Shown piece by piece: positions 47,160 through 60,847 of a stretch of 64,000 nucleotides of DNA; positions within the stretch are counted from its first letter, which is position 1, and the number at the start of each line of letters is the position of its first letter. The stretch comes from Ophthalmolycus amberensis (lineage: Eukaryota; Chordata; Actinopteri; Perciformes; Zoarcidae). The translations under genes were made by a program, and so were the position numbers. The notes under the pieces are model-generated. The model did no database searches, was not told the DNA's origin, and saw only the letters and a list, made by a program, of their open reading frames with translations. Location: assembly GCA_024529925.1 (NCBI GenBank), contig JAFEUB010000896.1, positions 496,001 through 560,000 of the forward strand, read 5' to 3'.

Positions 47160-48115
47160 TGTCTTGCAACGAACCACTGCTTACGTCATATGTCATATGC
47201 GATAAACCTTTTTAACATAGTAAACAAACTGTTACACCTTACCTTCAAGCACTGTCTATGCAGAGCCTTGTTTTGGTCCTGGTCAATATCTCTCCTCCAC
47301 TTTATAATGATGAAGTCAGTTTGCTGTTGGGTAACCCGAGACCCGTGGCACCCGTATGTGCTGCTGAATACAACATGAAACTGACTTCGATGCAGTCTCG
47401 AGCTCATCCCAACAAACTGCTTCCTGTTAACCTTGAGCTGCTGTACTTATACTGAGCCTTTTCATGCATGAAAACGAAAAATATGTCCACTTTTGTACTA
47501 ATCTTATATCAAAAGCATACAATTCAAAATGTAGGCTTATTTGACTGAGTGTGACTATATCCGCTGCCGATTCACGAGTGCTATTTATAATTCAGAAATA
47601 GTACAAACATATATTTCACAAGGTGTATATTTCTAATAAGTATGTAAGTAGAACCATTAGCCAAATTATTTTACGAAGTATTCAATTGCTGTTATCCCAC
47701 TAACAATGGCATTATTGTAGCTCCTGGATGTACTCCGCAGCACTTTATAATTCTCTGGTTTCTTGCTTAATTGGAGCCCTGTGCGAATTCAAAATCATCA
47801 ATCTTTATGAGAGGTGTGTGCACAGGTTAAGGCAAAACAAGTGCATATTATAGAGATGTTAAAAGTTAAACCAGGGAACTTTTATAATAATTGTTTAGGT
47901 CATTTTTAAGTTTATTTAATCAGAATTTGTCCGAACTAATGAAAATTCCAAATTTTGACAGGGGTGTTTTTAATATTAACATGATATTAAAATTTCAAAA
48001 CAAATGTACATAAAATGTTTACGTGATCTTTTCCTACACTGTATATAACTTCTCTTTTTGTACTGCAAAATGGTTAAAAGTTAAATGAGAGCTGAGAGGA
48101 AGAGATTCAAACAGC
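47160..48115. other. Spacer between ssbp 3' end and fkbp8 5' region
   Basis: About 1 kb separating two tandem minus-strand genes. It must hold the fkbp8 promoter at its left side; no TATA box was identified. No repeat recognised. Confidence 0.5.
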
Positions 48116-48135
48116 AAGGAAAAATCAAATGACAT

Positions 48136-48141
48136 TTATTA
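48136..48141 (-). terminator. ssbp4: Poly(A) signal AATAAA, ssbp gene
   Basis: TTTATT on the plus strand. It is about 3.1 kb downstream of the stop, so assignment assumes a long 3'UTR as seen in other SSBP genes; nearer signals could be used. Confidence 0.4.
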
Positions 48142-51077
48142 TTGATGCATTGTTTCTTTTTTGATAAGCAAATTATCTGTTTTTCTTTCAGTCTAAAGAA
48201 ACTTTACAATATAAAGAAACATACAAAGAACATCTTTATTACCTACACAAGACACCTAAGTCCCTAAGACAAGATTCTGAACTATCCTACCATGAAAATA
48301 CAAAGCAAACCCAAGAGACAGACTGCTTCATATTGAATACTGCCGTGTCATCAGAAAGGACCATGAATGGTACAGGAGAATCATTTATATCCCCTTCCCT
48401 TGAATCCCCCACCCCTCCCCGACTCAACATAACCACCCCGCCCAACCAGCAACTCTTCCTAATGGTACAGTATTATACATCACAATAGAAGTACAGAGAT
48501 GGCCAACGATCGATATACACAGAGGACTGAGAGAGGATCAGTGAGAGAGCTTCGATCTATACAACGCTATAACAGGAGCGAATAGCAAAGGACACAGTTA
48601 CTTTTTGATCTAGTCTTAATTTAAAATGAGGTTCTCTTAAGTATTTTTACCTTTTTAAAAGTTTTCTTAAATTGATAAAAATCCTTCATATTAAAAACTG
48701 CAATAAGAGGTCACATGTTTTTTTTTTGTGAGAAGATGCCCTTTGGAAAAATGATTCAAATGATTATTCAAAGCCAATAGTAACATTCAACTGAAACACA
48801 AGGAGACGAGGGCAGAGTGAGGACGCCACAGCTTGTCTGCTTCTCTCTGTCCTGTCCTCCCCACCATACAAGTCTTCAGCATACAGTCTGCATGTATTGT
48901 GTTACTGCATTCTATACATTTTTATGGAAATTTAGCCACATGAGCCAAATAGTCAGCGCATCCTTTCTCTATGACAAAAACATGGACAGTTTTATTTATA
49001 ATTTACTTTCAGCTGTATTCATTGGTAGTGACTGACATATCAAAACATGTCAATGATATCAAAATGCATTATACAGTATTTACAAAAAAGGAAATTAAAG
49101 AGAAGGGAGGGGAGGCGTTTTTGGGGGGAGGTGAGGGATGGGACTGGAGGAAAGAAGGGAGGTGTGTGTCACTACACATGGAGAGTGTTTCCCAGGCCAC
49201 CGATAGCCAAATCCTGGAGCTGTCCCTGTTGAACTCTGGGTACAATCTGTTCACATTGATATCAGAAAATTGACGAGTACGTCACCATCACCCATAGAGG
49301 CTACAACGGTTGTTTCAGTTATTGTCGGTTTGAACACAGCCATGATGTAAGTTGCTGCAGTGTGATGCCGTGAGAGATAATGTATCCCTTTGAAAGCAGT
49401 GACAGAGAGTTGATCAGGCCAAGGGCACATAACATACAGAAAGAAACAAATTAAATAGCGTAATATGTAACTATGCTTTCCTTTGTGTGCAGATTCTACG
49501 GGCTTTCATTTTCTCAGTTGAATACACTTCAAATAAAAATAATCTGCTGAAAACAATCCACAAATAATGGAAATAAATCCATTACAAAAGTGTCCCGGTA
49601 TTGTTCCTCGTCTTCAGACCGATGTGGCTGCACGGTCGGTTAACCCCAAGGTGCATCGCTCTGCTCCCATCGTCAGCGCTGCTACGTCCTCCCAATACTC
49701 TGGATCCATTATCCCGTACGCATTGGGGCTCGCTGAGGGAACTGGTCGATTGGGAGCCAGTTATTTAGCCCGTCTTGTCTGGGTTAAGAAAGTGGATCAT
49801 ACAGGATCTGTGAGTTCACCCCAAACTCCAAGCAAGAAAGCCGGCTTCGTGAGTGTATCTTTGTGTCCCCCAAAAACAGGAGACATTGGCGAGAGACCAG
49901 AATGAACCCTGGGAGGAAAACAGTGCCACTTGGAGTCCACAGTGAGGTTGAAATCAAAACAAGGTGATGGAAGGGTAGGAACCACAGACAACTTGTAAAT
50001 AACAAATAATAAAACAACCACAATACAAGCTAAATATGTTGTATTTACAGACAAGACCAAATCCACAGAAGAGATGCTCTCTTGCTCTGCCTATTACTGA
50101 ATGGAAACTGGCACCTCAGAGCAATTCCCATGCAGTAAAACATAGAAGACTGTGAGAAGGGGTGCTTATTAAGACAAGATAGATCATCAGGGTGCATGAG
50201 CAGACACTTTGTACCAGAAAACAGCAGCGCTCTGAGAAAGCCTCTGCTTTAACTGTGTGGATAGTTTTAGCCGAGATAGTAAACTATTAGATGAGAGAGT
50301 TCATTATCCCGATCACTGATACTTTGAACATGTACACGAATGGGGCTACAAACATTAAGATGGCAAAGACTCAAGCTACGAGCCCAGAAGAAGTTTTAAG
50401 GAGAGGCTTGTGAAGTGAGAAAGACTGTGACGAAGAAAAAACAAGACAAACAAATAACCTAAAATCATGTAAACAGAAAATGATTGTGCATTCTTTTCGA
50501 GTGTGTGCTTATTCCGTCATTGTTGATGCTGCTGCTGAGATAAAATGTGCCCTTTACAGGAAATCATAACTACATTAGTAGAATAATATCAATTATGAAA
50601 ATTATAACAATCAACAACAAAAAATACAAACATTTAATTCTTGCCCTAGAATAACATTATCAGTTCTTTTTTTCTTTTTTCTTTTTTTAAAATCATTCCT
50701 GACACAGGAGTTTTTGAATGAGGGTTTTCGGCCCCTGTCAGTCAACAACTGCGTGCCCTCATAAATTATGATCAGCGTGATATGATGGAGTGGTGGTAGA
50801 TGCAGCGCGGCATCTTGTTTGGGCTTGAATGCCCCACATGAGGGCAGGTTTTGGGTGTGGGAGAGACAGGCTTGGAGCAGTTTCGGGCTCTTACTGTCCT
50901 AGGGCCCGTGTCGAGGCCCGGCAGGCGAAGAAGAAGCTGCGAAGAGACCCTTCCTGTTGCTTGGAGGCCTTTTCATGTTCTTAAACCCATTTTACAGGCG
51001 TTGGGATGAGGGGCCTTGAGGGGAGTCCTGCTTTCCAGGTGCATCCCATGGGGCTGTGTGGCACAGCACACCGTCCA

Positions 51078-51108
51078 CGAGGAGGAGGAGGAGGAGGAGG
51101 AGGAGGAA
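51078..51108 (+). repeat. (GAG)n microsatellite
   Basis: About nine to ten GAG units; CTC repeats in the predicted ssbp 3'UTR transcript. Confidence 0.85.
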
Positions 51109-51186
51109 GGAAGGGGGAGAGGAGGGTAATGCAAGACGCACCGGGGTGGATGGGAGAGGGAGATTGGGATAAGGGGAGATGAAAAA

Positions 51187-51235
51187 GAAATAAAATAAAA
51201 GATAAAATAAAATAAAAAAATAAAAAAAATAAAAA
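51187..51235 (+). repeat. A-rich simple repeat (AAAAT-like)
   Basis: Runs of AAATAAAAT immediately next to the ssbp stop codon. Confidence 0.8.
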
Positions 51236-54200
51236 TCACACACTCATCGTCATGTTGGGTGAATACTGTAAAGAGAGAAAAAAGAGAGGGAGGGGAGAAA
51301 AGATAAGCCAAATCTATATTGAACTTAATATACTACCCAGTTCAAGATGAAAGCAATACAACTAACTCAACTAAATGCCATGTGCAGTTCTCCAGCCTCT
51401 TGCAGCATTACACAGAACCATTAACCCTCTCTAAGTCAGGAGACCAGCAGCAAGCAAAGCAGAGTCCAGCCCAAGGAGAAGGTGTTAGGGAATTTCAGAA
51501 CACAGTGAAGATACTGTAGCAAAACGTCAGTTTCATTATCACTCTATGACGATCTCTCCATGCATCAGAGAAAGCATATGATGTGGTTCTTTCCCATGCT
51601 TGTGTTTGTGCATGCTGTGTTTTTGTGTGTGTCGGGTAAAGCTGGGAAAACTGAGCACAACTTAAAGGATCGATTATTCGGCTCCATTTAGCCACGAGGA
51701 CTGGTTTTAAGGTTGAAATAGACCCGGGGCCGGTTTCACAAAGGTATTTTAGACTAGTCTGGAGTGTTAGGGAAGTCTTGATTTTTTTTGTTTAAGTTTG
51801 ACAGTACCACCAACTGACCTACCCACAGGCGAACTCAGAAATAAGACTCTATAATAAGACAACAAAAAAAAAGCATTGCTGTGCGTCGAATAATAAGAAG
51901 GGAAAGTTTTGACAGAAATGTACCGCAGTGAGGACGTCTGATGTGTTGGTGAAGCATGGACTGAGCTGAGAGCTCCACAAGAAGCCACAGCATCTGAGCT
52001 CTTGTCTGACACTTGTCTTTTTCTAGTGTGAAGTCCGCCAAGACAGTCAAGAAGTTACGAGAGAATATTAGGGCCATATTTTGCAAGTCGAAATTTCACT
52101 ATATGCACTAACTCCGGTAGTTTCTTTAGTATATTTATTCTCGTATGTTTGATGTTTATTCTCAAGATTTTATCCATAATTCTTGAATAGTATTTTAACT
52201 TTTTTCTCAACATTTCATCTTTCTCAAAATGCAACACTTCGACTTGAAATGCAAAATAGCATTATTTCCCTTCTTCATGGCCCTGATACTCTTAAGAAGT
52301 AATCTGAAGTGTGACTATTAGTTTGATCTATTCAAAGTCTATTTTTGTGTAACCAGCCACAGGTCACCTTGGACAATTAGCACACAGCATTTAAATTCCG
52401 TAACCCTTGATTGAGGCTCAGACCAGATGGAGCAATTGTATTAAATATATTCAGTTTTTGTGACTGTCCAAATCAAAATATGATCCTGCTGTTTGATCAA
52501 GTTACCAGTGGAGATCTGTGGTATGACTGTAATCTAAAACAAGTTATTTAAATATGTGATTTTTATGCCTTATTACAATTGAATAGGATTATCTAAAGTC
52601 TTGCAGCTTGTTCCCAGCTTCAAAGGTATGTTTTCTCCGTGTGTACTCACACTTTCACTTTGGAATGGGTTTAAAAAGTTGCCTGCCATCTCGCCGTCAT
52701 CCCGCGGAGTGCCGGGAGGATTGTTCATGCCTGCCATGTTGTTGGGAGAATTCTGCAACACAGATAAAAAAGAAACGGTAAGAACACAGCCCTCTGATAG
52801 ACAGACAGACAGATAGACGGACAGAGAGTCAGTCACTCTTACCTTTGGCAACCCATCCATGTCACCAGAGCCTGTGATCAGAAAAGGAAAAAGGAGAAAC
52901 CTGAATCATTATGAGGTAACTGTCAAGTGGTCCTCAGCGTTCCTGCTGCTAATTCAACACGAGTTCAGCATATCCAGTGCAAGTAGAAACAACCTGCCCT
53001 CTCACAAGAAATGGCCTTTAATTAAGCTATTTGTTTCAGACACAGATGAGCAACAACTCACTGGCTTCACTGATCACGTCTCACCCATCTGCAGGATCAA
53101 TTGGCCTCCTCACTGCCCCACTAATCTGTTTTAACTGGGATCAATACCAGGGGGAGGGAGAACACTTCCTCTGCCAGCCATGAGAGGGCAGACTCTCACT
53201 TCTAAAGGCCTTTGTTCACAGAGAGTAACAGGTTTCACTGGATATACTCAGGAGCTTATACATGCTGCATACACTGAGCATTGTGTTTGGCTACTCACCT
53301 AGTGATCCGTTCATATGATGCTGCTCCATAGCACCCATTCCACCCATGGGCCCGTCAGGACCCGGTCCCATTGGGAACTAAACACAGACGTACGAAGGTT
53401 AGTTACCTTGCTCTTTCCCTGCTGGGGGAGCATGGCAGTGGAGTAGACGAGACAAATACATCTTGGGTGAAATTCATTAAAGGGCCAGTGTGTAGCAATT
53501 ACGGGAATCTATAGAGCTCAAACGTGACCGCCCACCCATTCACTCCATTGACATTTCAGAAAATTCTTGAATTTAAAGTTTTCGGCATGGAACTATCCAA
53601 CCAACTTCGAGGTGAATCGTGACCCGAAAACATTTGATCCGCAGCAAAAAATATACATTTGAAAACGCAAAGGCAAAGGTACAAGTCTTGTGTTTATGAT
53701 TACTTTAAGAGTGAAGGAACTACTCATCCCATAAACTGTTGCAATCTGGAAACTCACGAAAAACATTTCATCAAAATGTTTTTTTTAAAAATGTGGACAG
53801 ATTCAGTAACTGCTTGGCTTTTGTCAGAAACACATTTCAGTGAACTATCTCTGTAATATAAGAGAACGTTTCCAAACGAGCCGCCGTGCTGGCCCGGTTA
53901 GAGATCCGGGAGCAGACCACAGGGCAGCATGGTCGAGCTCGTACCCTCACTAGCCGTCCGCGGCTGCTGTAAACATTTCCATGGTAACAGCGAGCTCCAC
54001 CAATCAGGGACATTGCTGTTACACTTTAGGATTGTGGGTAGTGTAGTACATCTCCATGGCATCGCGAATAGAACGTGTTGTTTTCTTAAAACAAGGTTGA
54101 TATCATATTGTGTCTTCTGCAGGAGAATGTACCATCATTTCACAGTCTCATGGCTCAAGGCAAGTCCAACATGGATGGTTACGCCATTATGTCTTATAAT

Positions 54201-57200
54201 TATTACGAAGGGGATTTTCACTTCCGGAACCTCACTGTTGAGCTCTATTAGCAGAAATGGAATATAACATTCACAACTATGTTGTCATCAGTACAGAAGC
54301 AGCTGAAACTAAGAATCGTTGTGTTTTCGCAATCTGCAACCACACCGCCAAATTCCACCGCATCCTACACACTGTACATTTAACTGCAATTCAAAATGGA
54401 ACAAAATGAGATTACTTACATTAGGTCTATTTCCACCAGGGCCGATAGGGTTCATCATTGTGTAGATGTTTTCACTTGAGTTTGTCGAATCTATGATAAC
54501 AATGATATTTCAAATCAGAATACTGTAAAGCAGTTTGAGACCCTTGCACTGTTACCTCTGTCTGTTCTTATATCCAACTGTTCTAAAAAATGCCAAAAAA
54601 TAAGGTGGGTTTGGGGTAATGAATGGAAAATAACGAACTAACCTGCACAGAAACGGCTGGAGTGGCATTGTCTTTCACTGTATTTGACAATGTTTCACTT
54701 TAATTCTGCCATTTGTACAATTCAGTCAGCTAGAGCCCAGACATGTCCTTACTTCAGCTGTACAGGACGAGGACCACCAGTGTGTTAATTTAAGTGCCAG
54801 TACATGTTGTCAGTGAATCAGTCTGTCAATCAATCTAGACGCTGCACACGGCAATGTACAATAAAAAAAGAACCCAATTCAATCGTATTCCTACAATCAG
54901 GAGATTAGAAGTTATTTTATGGACACCCAAGGCATGCTGTGTCGGTCCTCGTTTGTCTTGAAAAGATTCAGAAGGATGAGGTCACCTTGATCTGACATTA
55001 CAGGCAGAAAGTTGCGAGTGGAAGAGGAAAAAAAAAGAAGAAATACCAGATTGAAAGACAGGGGAGGAGATGGATACAGTATGTGCAAAGTGGCGGAGAG
55101 ATCTTGCCTGTTAGTGTCCCTGAATCTAGCTTGTGCTGTCGTGACTGGAGGAGGGGGGCAATACTGAGTGGGAGGTGTGCATGTTTGTGGGAGGTTTGTG
55201 TGTGTGCGTGTGCGCGTGCGCGTGCGCGCGCGCGTACAGTCTTGGCGACTGCAGTGGAAATATGTTTCCCCTGCTGGTGTACGTGTGAGCAGGAGCATTT
55301 TGTGCAAAAAGGTTGCCCCGGCAACGTATCACAATAGAGGAACGTATATAAATAATAAATAGTGGACACAAAAAGAAGCCGGCAGAAACAGAACATCCAC
55401 AGGATATCAGCCCACAGTGTTTTGTTCTCCGCTAATCCTCCACAGACACTAGATTGACGGGTCAAAGCTGAGATGGATCGCTCGTTTGATTGCGGACTGA
55501 CGTGCCTCCGCTTCCCTTTTATTCCGCTGTCGCCACAATGACAGAACACATCTAACGGCACTGGAATCATTTCCAGAATGTGCCTAAACTAGAAAGGACT
55601 GATAACAAAGCCGACCAAATTGTTATCACGCATGCATCAGATGTATCCAAATTAGGCTCGGTGCAATATTTGACCAGTTTAACAATATTTTACAGTTACA
55701 AATTCATTCCTAAAGATTTCATTCCTTAAGTATTTAGGGGGCTATAACTGCCTGTCTCTCCCGAAGAGAGATGTGAATCTCACAGAGAAATGGTTTCATG
55801 TTTGTTAGACAGAGGCCTTGTTCAGTGAACGCTGGATAAAAGTAGAAACCAGAAGGGAAACTGACGCGTATAACTCACCTCCGGGGCTTGGCATGATGGG
55901 AGTTCCTGGTGGGCCGCCTCCCCCTGGAGGGCCCTGAGGGGCGAAAGAAGCGAGAGCAAAAGAGAAATGAGTTCTGAGTGCATCTAGATGGCAGCATGCC
56001 TGTTAGATATCACTGCATGACAGGTCATTTATGGCCCGTGGTCGAACACGAGTCCATGACGGGACACTTACCACATAGTTGCCTGGAGATGAAGATGAAT
56101 AAGCTATCTGTGGAGAGAATGGACCCGAGGTGAAACAAAACACGAGACACAGTTATTGTAAACACACTCAGTCATGTCGGAGACGAAGATGTAAGAGAGT
56201 GACTCACTGAGTTGGTGTTGGGGTTCGGCCACGGACCTCTTCCACCAGGACCCCTGGAGACGCAGACAGAGAGAAAGATGTTTAATAGAAGATTTCTGGC
56301 ACACAGCAAAGTTGCATGCATCATGTTACGTGTGATGATTCGGTAGGTGCATCACGGCAGCACATATTTTAAAGTATGGTACACAGCTCTGTAAGGCCGG
56401 GTTGCATCGGCAAGGATTAAGTTCATCTAAGATTATTCTAATCAGAGTTTAACAAAACTTGGTTTACAATGAATGAATCCAGATTTTAAATGATGCAGAG
56501 CTCTGTTGCACAATTAAAAACTAATCTCAGTTTAGTGAATAGAGTTGAATCAATGTGATGCTTGCTTATGCAATTTAAAATGAATACATGAACACATGCG
56601 CCTGCTGTTAAGACTTAGCATGTATGCTATAAAGAAAGGGAGAATTCCTTAACAAAACGTTACATTGTTTTCTAGCTAGCTGGTTTAAAAAGTCAGTTAG
56701 TTAGCACAACGTTACTCATGATGGCTTTGCAGAGAATCTCTAATTTAGACTCATTTGAGAAGAAATTATTGGCCGAATTAATGGAGCAATATGGCCAAAA
56801 AAGAGAATATAAAAACAGCAACTTTGTTATCTTGCAGCATCTCATTCACTCATTAGGCACTCATTCACAAACACCAATATAATATCCTGAAAATATTATC
56901 TGTCAATGAAGGGTTTTTACATTGTGATGTATCCTAACTGTCCATTTACTCAAGTACTGTACTTAAGTACAATTTGGAGGTACTTTACTTGAGTATTTCC
57001 ACTATGCTCCACTACAATTCAGATACAATATGGTACTTTTACTCCTCTTCATTTATCTGACAGCATCAGTTACTAGCTACTTTAGAGAATGAGATTAATT
57101 ATACAAAATATAATTATGATGCATTATTATTATTGATTAATAATATACATTATTTTGAAATAGGCCATTTTGCATGATGATAATTTTACTTTAAGTATAT

Positions 57201-58001
57201 GTTGATGCTACTACTTTTTATGCAGGACTTTTATTGAAGACAGCGTCTTTCTACTTTGTGGTGTTGCTACTTTTAGTTAAGTAAAAGATCTTTGGACTTC
57301 ATCCACCTCTGCTAATTTCAGAGGTGTGACACAGTCAATTCCACTTACTGGCGTTTTTATTACAGGGGAAGTAAGATTTCCACATGTTGGTGATAGTAAT
57401 TATCTTTTCTCACCTATGTTATGCTGAGATCTAGGAACAAATTAGTCCAAAAGGGCAAAAACACGAGTGAACAACACCAAATGCTGTCGTCGCTGATAAT
57501 AGTCTGTCGTACCATATTCACTGTCGTTGTGAGAAAACTCCTAACTGCTAGCAACAACGGTTAAACAAAAACAAGACCGTAATTGGCGGCAGAATTCACA
57601 AACATTTAAAAAGTTATTTTTCCAATCTACTGACATGTTCATGCCCGGCATCCCTGACCCCATGGAGTTAGGAGGAGGCCTCATTCCTCCGCCGTAGTTC
57701 TGCACAAAGAGAGGAGCACACAGTCAGCACGGCGTCTCACACCTGCTCCGTCTAAAGCTTTGAATCCGAATGAAGGTCAGCGACCATCATGTCTCCCCCT
57801 AACTAGTCTTTAATTATGTGATGTGTGTGAGAAGAGGACAGCTGTGTGCGAGTGTGTTTGTGTCCATCTGTACGTTGCGTGTCTCCTCCTCTCTGTGTCC
57901 ACGCTCCCCTCTGTGTGTTTGCGTGTATGTTTTCATGGCTGCCCGGCAGGCGAGTTTGGCTCGTGCTACATGTGTGTAGTTGTGTGTGTGTGTGCGTGAA
58001 T

Positions 58002-58045
<44 letters not shown>

Positions 58046-60797
58046 TGGGGAAGGCCAGAGAGCAGCTCCACTCAGAGGAAGAGTTTTGTTCAGCAGACGA
58101 TTACACTTGTCGAGCAGATGCCACACCAGCTGCTGGTGCGTTCACTGCCAAAGTCACCGAGCCAGGGTGGCACAGAGAGGGGCCGAGGGGCACGGGGAGA
58201 GAGAGTGTGTGTGTGTGTGTCTTTGTGTGAGGTGATGTTGGAGCGGGAGGTGGTTGGGTTGCAGAATGAAGCAGCTGTTTGGTAGCGGTAATTCAAAAGG
58301 ACACTGTTTGTTCAGCATCTTATGTTTTACACGGGATCACATCGGAAATTGAAGTGATCAAAGGAAAACCAAAGTTGGCAACATTGTTTCTTTTTTTTGG
58401 TCAAAATGTGCTGGCTCAGGGGTGGTCTTCCTAGGTGGGAGTCGGTAAGTAGGATTTAACATGTAGAACTGGCGCTGGCAGTGGGTGAGCTCTGGTCAGG
58501 GCCAAGCTAATCATCTGAGCGCTTCTGACATTTCAAACGCAAAGTTACGAGGCTGGCAGAACTAAAATGTCTCTTCAGCAAAGAAGAATGGATTATCTGC
58601 ATGCCGTTTATAGGATGCTGGTTTGACATTATAGCCGTTTTTATGGTAGCTTTTAATGAAGGGCAACCAAACATTGGGTTTGTTCAGAAACCGACAGTCC
58701 CAAGCACCAAATCTGGCTGTATGGCAGCTGCAGAGTGGGTGTGCAGTGGGCTGGTGGTGCTGTAGGACACCACCCACTGTCATGACTTTATTAACGCAAT
58801 CCTTTGTGTTTTATTCTGCACGAGTGATGGAGTAATGTCGCTGGTGCCTACCTGTGGGCCCATGCCCCCCATGCCTCGCGGGGGATTCATTCTCATTGGA
58901 CCTCCCATGTTTGGATGTCCTGTGGTGAAACACACGGGTGCAGCTTGTTAGAATGGCAGCGCCGTTTGGATCAATAACAATTCCATAAATGAGCTTCTGA
59001 ATTCAGAAGCCAATATGAGATTACTCTGCAAAGCGCAGCCGCAGTGAAATGACACCACGCCTTCGTCAATACCTTGAGGTCTGGCTGTTGGGTCCAGGCT
59101 GTTTGGTAGGAGAGGCTGTGACCCGGGGATGCTCCCAGGAGGCTGATTTGGCATACGGAGGGCGGGTCTTGGGCCGCCTGGGTACCGTGGAGACATGAAT
59201 GGCTGCAGGACAGACGTGAGAAGGACATTACAATTACTTTATTTCAGGATGATCAAGAGAGGAATGCTTGTTAGAATTCTTGATAGATGGGCTTTAAACT
59301 ATCACGAATAACTTTGTCCGTGACCTTGTTTTACTCAAGTGCAATTCCAACAACTCTAAGATAGAGTGTACGACACATTTCATTGATTACCAGGAAACCT
59401 AGCTTCTAATTTAAATTCGAAAAATCAATGGATTCAATGACAGAGACAATAATCATGAAGAATTAATCAAGGTGCTGTTTTCCACACAACAAAACGAATG
59501 CAGCCGAAGCAATTAAACAGATTTCTAATGACGTGGATGGAGATGAAACAATGCATGAATTGCAAAATACACAAACCATCACAGTGTACATGCCTCAGCG
59601 TGCCGTTATCACGATCAGCTCAGCAAACGTCATATTCAGCTTAACAACGGCACATCCGTAAATCTGGTTGGTCCACTGTTTGTTTGGTTTTTAAGATGGT
59701 GTTCATTTCTTTTTTTGTGCGTTTCTTCATCGTGCTGCTTTGAGATATATTTCAAACTCCGGCTAAAGGACTCATCACTGTACGCATGTGCATGATGGAG
59801 CATTGATATATCTGAATGCCTTTGTAGGCGGTTTACCCATGAACCTTAGGCGCTAAGTTTGTCTTAGGTCCAATAAATGGCTCGGCTTTAAGGTTCAAGG
59901 TTCTGTGGACGCGTGGACTGAGGTTTTTACTCTGTAATTTGTTTTATTCTATGTATGAAATGACGTGAACTCAAGGTTTAACTTTGCTGCCTTCTTGGCC
60001 AGATTTCCATCGCAAAAAGAGATTTTATCTCAATGGATTTTATCTGGTTAAATAAGGGTCAAAAATAAGATTGTGTTTTTAAGTGCAGATCTCTACAGAC
60101 TACTAATAACCCCAACATTATGATAATAATATCTTTACAATCAGCTTTAATTAAACATAAACTCCCTTAGTATATCTGGGCAAATCTGTTCTCCTTTCTA
60201 CGTAAAGATAGTAACAAAGTTTACCTCAAATGACGGACAAACCGAAATAACACTCACACGGAGGCAGTGAAACGATGCACAAAAGGCTCAGTAAACCTGA
60301 ACAATGTGGAGGTGTTATCTTTACATGTCAGCAGGGGGAGCTATTGTGTTGAAGAATAATGTTCTGTAGCAGCTCTGTTACCTTCACCAAGAAAGAGGGG
60401 CGTGTCATTAAGTTTTGTGAAGTAAGACCTCAGGTGGTAAAATCCATTCGGATAAAGGTAAAGGAGGATAAGATAAGAGCGAGGGGGAAAACATGTGGGA
60501 CAGAAACCTGGACCGGAGGAAGAGGACGGCCGCGAAGGAGGCGGAGCAGAAAAGAACATGACATCGTTGGATGGGAGGATGAAGCCGTACGAGCAGAGGA
60601 AGAGGTGTTCTACATCTTAATGTTTTGTCTGTTTTGTGCAGCTGCACTTTGTGCCGGACATTTCTCTCACCGTGTCTGTATCACCAAACACCAGAGCTAC
60701 AATAATGCAGTCGGGATGGTGTGATTCATAACCGAAAGGGAATGCACCATTCCACATAGATGCCTCAGCAGAGAGGGGACAAGAGCAGGCTGGCCGA

Positions 60798-60847
<50 letters not shown>

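Larger units (their letters stand above)
48120..51235 (-). other. ssbp4: ssbp 3' untranslated region (inferred, about 3.1 kb)
   Basis: No coding exon recognised between the ssbp stop (51236) and 48120. An A-rich tract on the plus strand (51187-51235), T-rich in the transcript, directly follows the stop codon. A GAG repeat is at 51078-51108. The true end is not certain. Confidence 0.45.

Noticed and set aside
51720..52320. Segments such as GGGCCGGTTTCACAAAGG and scattered TCGAAATTTC / CTTCGACTTGAAAT, thought of as another transposon
   Set aside because: Resembles dispersed fish repeats, but I could not define matching ends, so it is not listed as an element.
54998..55570. 190-codon open frame on the - strand
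   Set aside because: It is built over the alternating GT/GC tract (Arg-Ala-Arg-Ala, Thr-His runs) inside an ssbp intron; no family resemblance.
57803..58235. Open frames with Ser-Leu or Arg-Glu runs on both strands
   Set aside because: Products of the GA/GT microsatellites in an ssbp intron.
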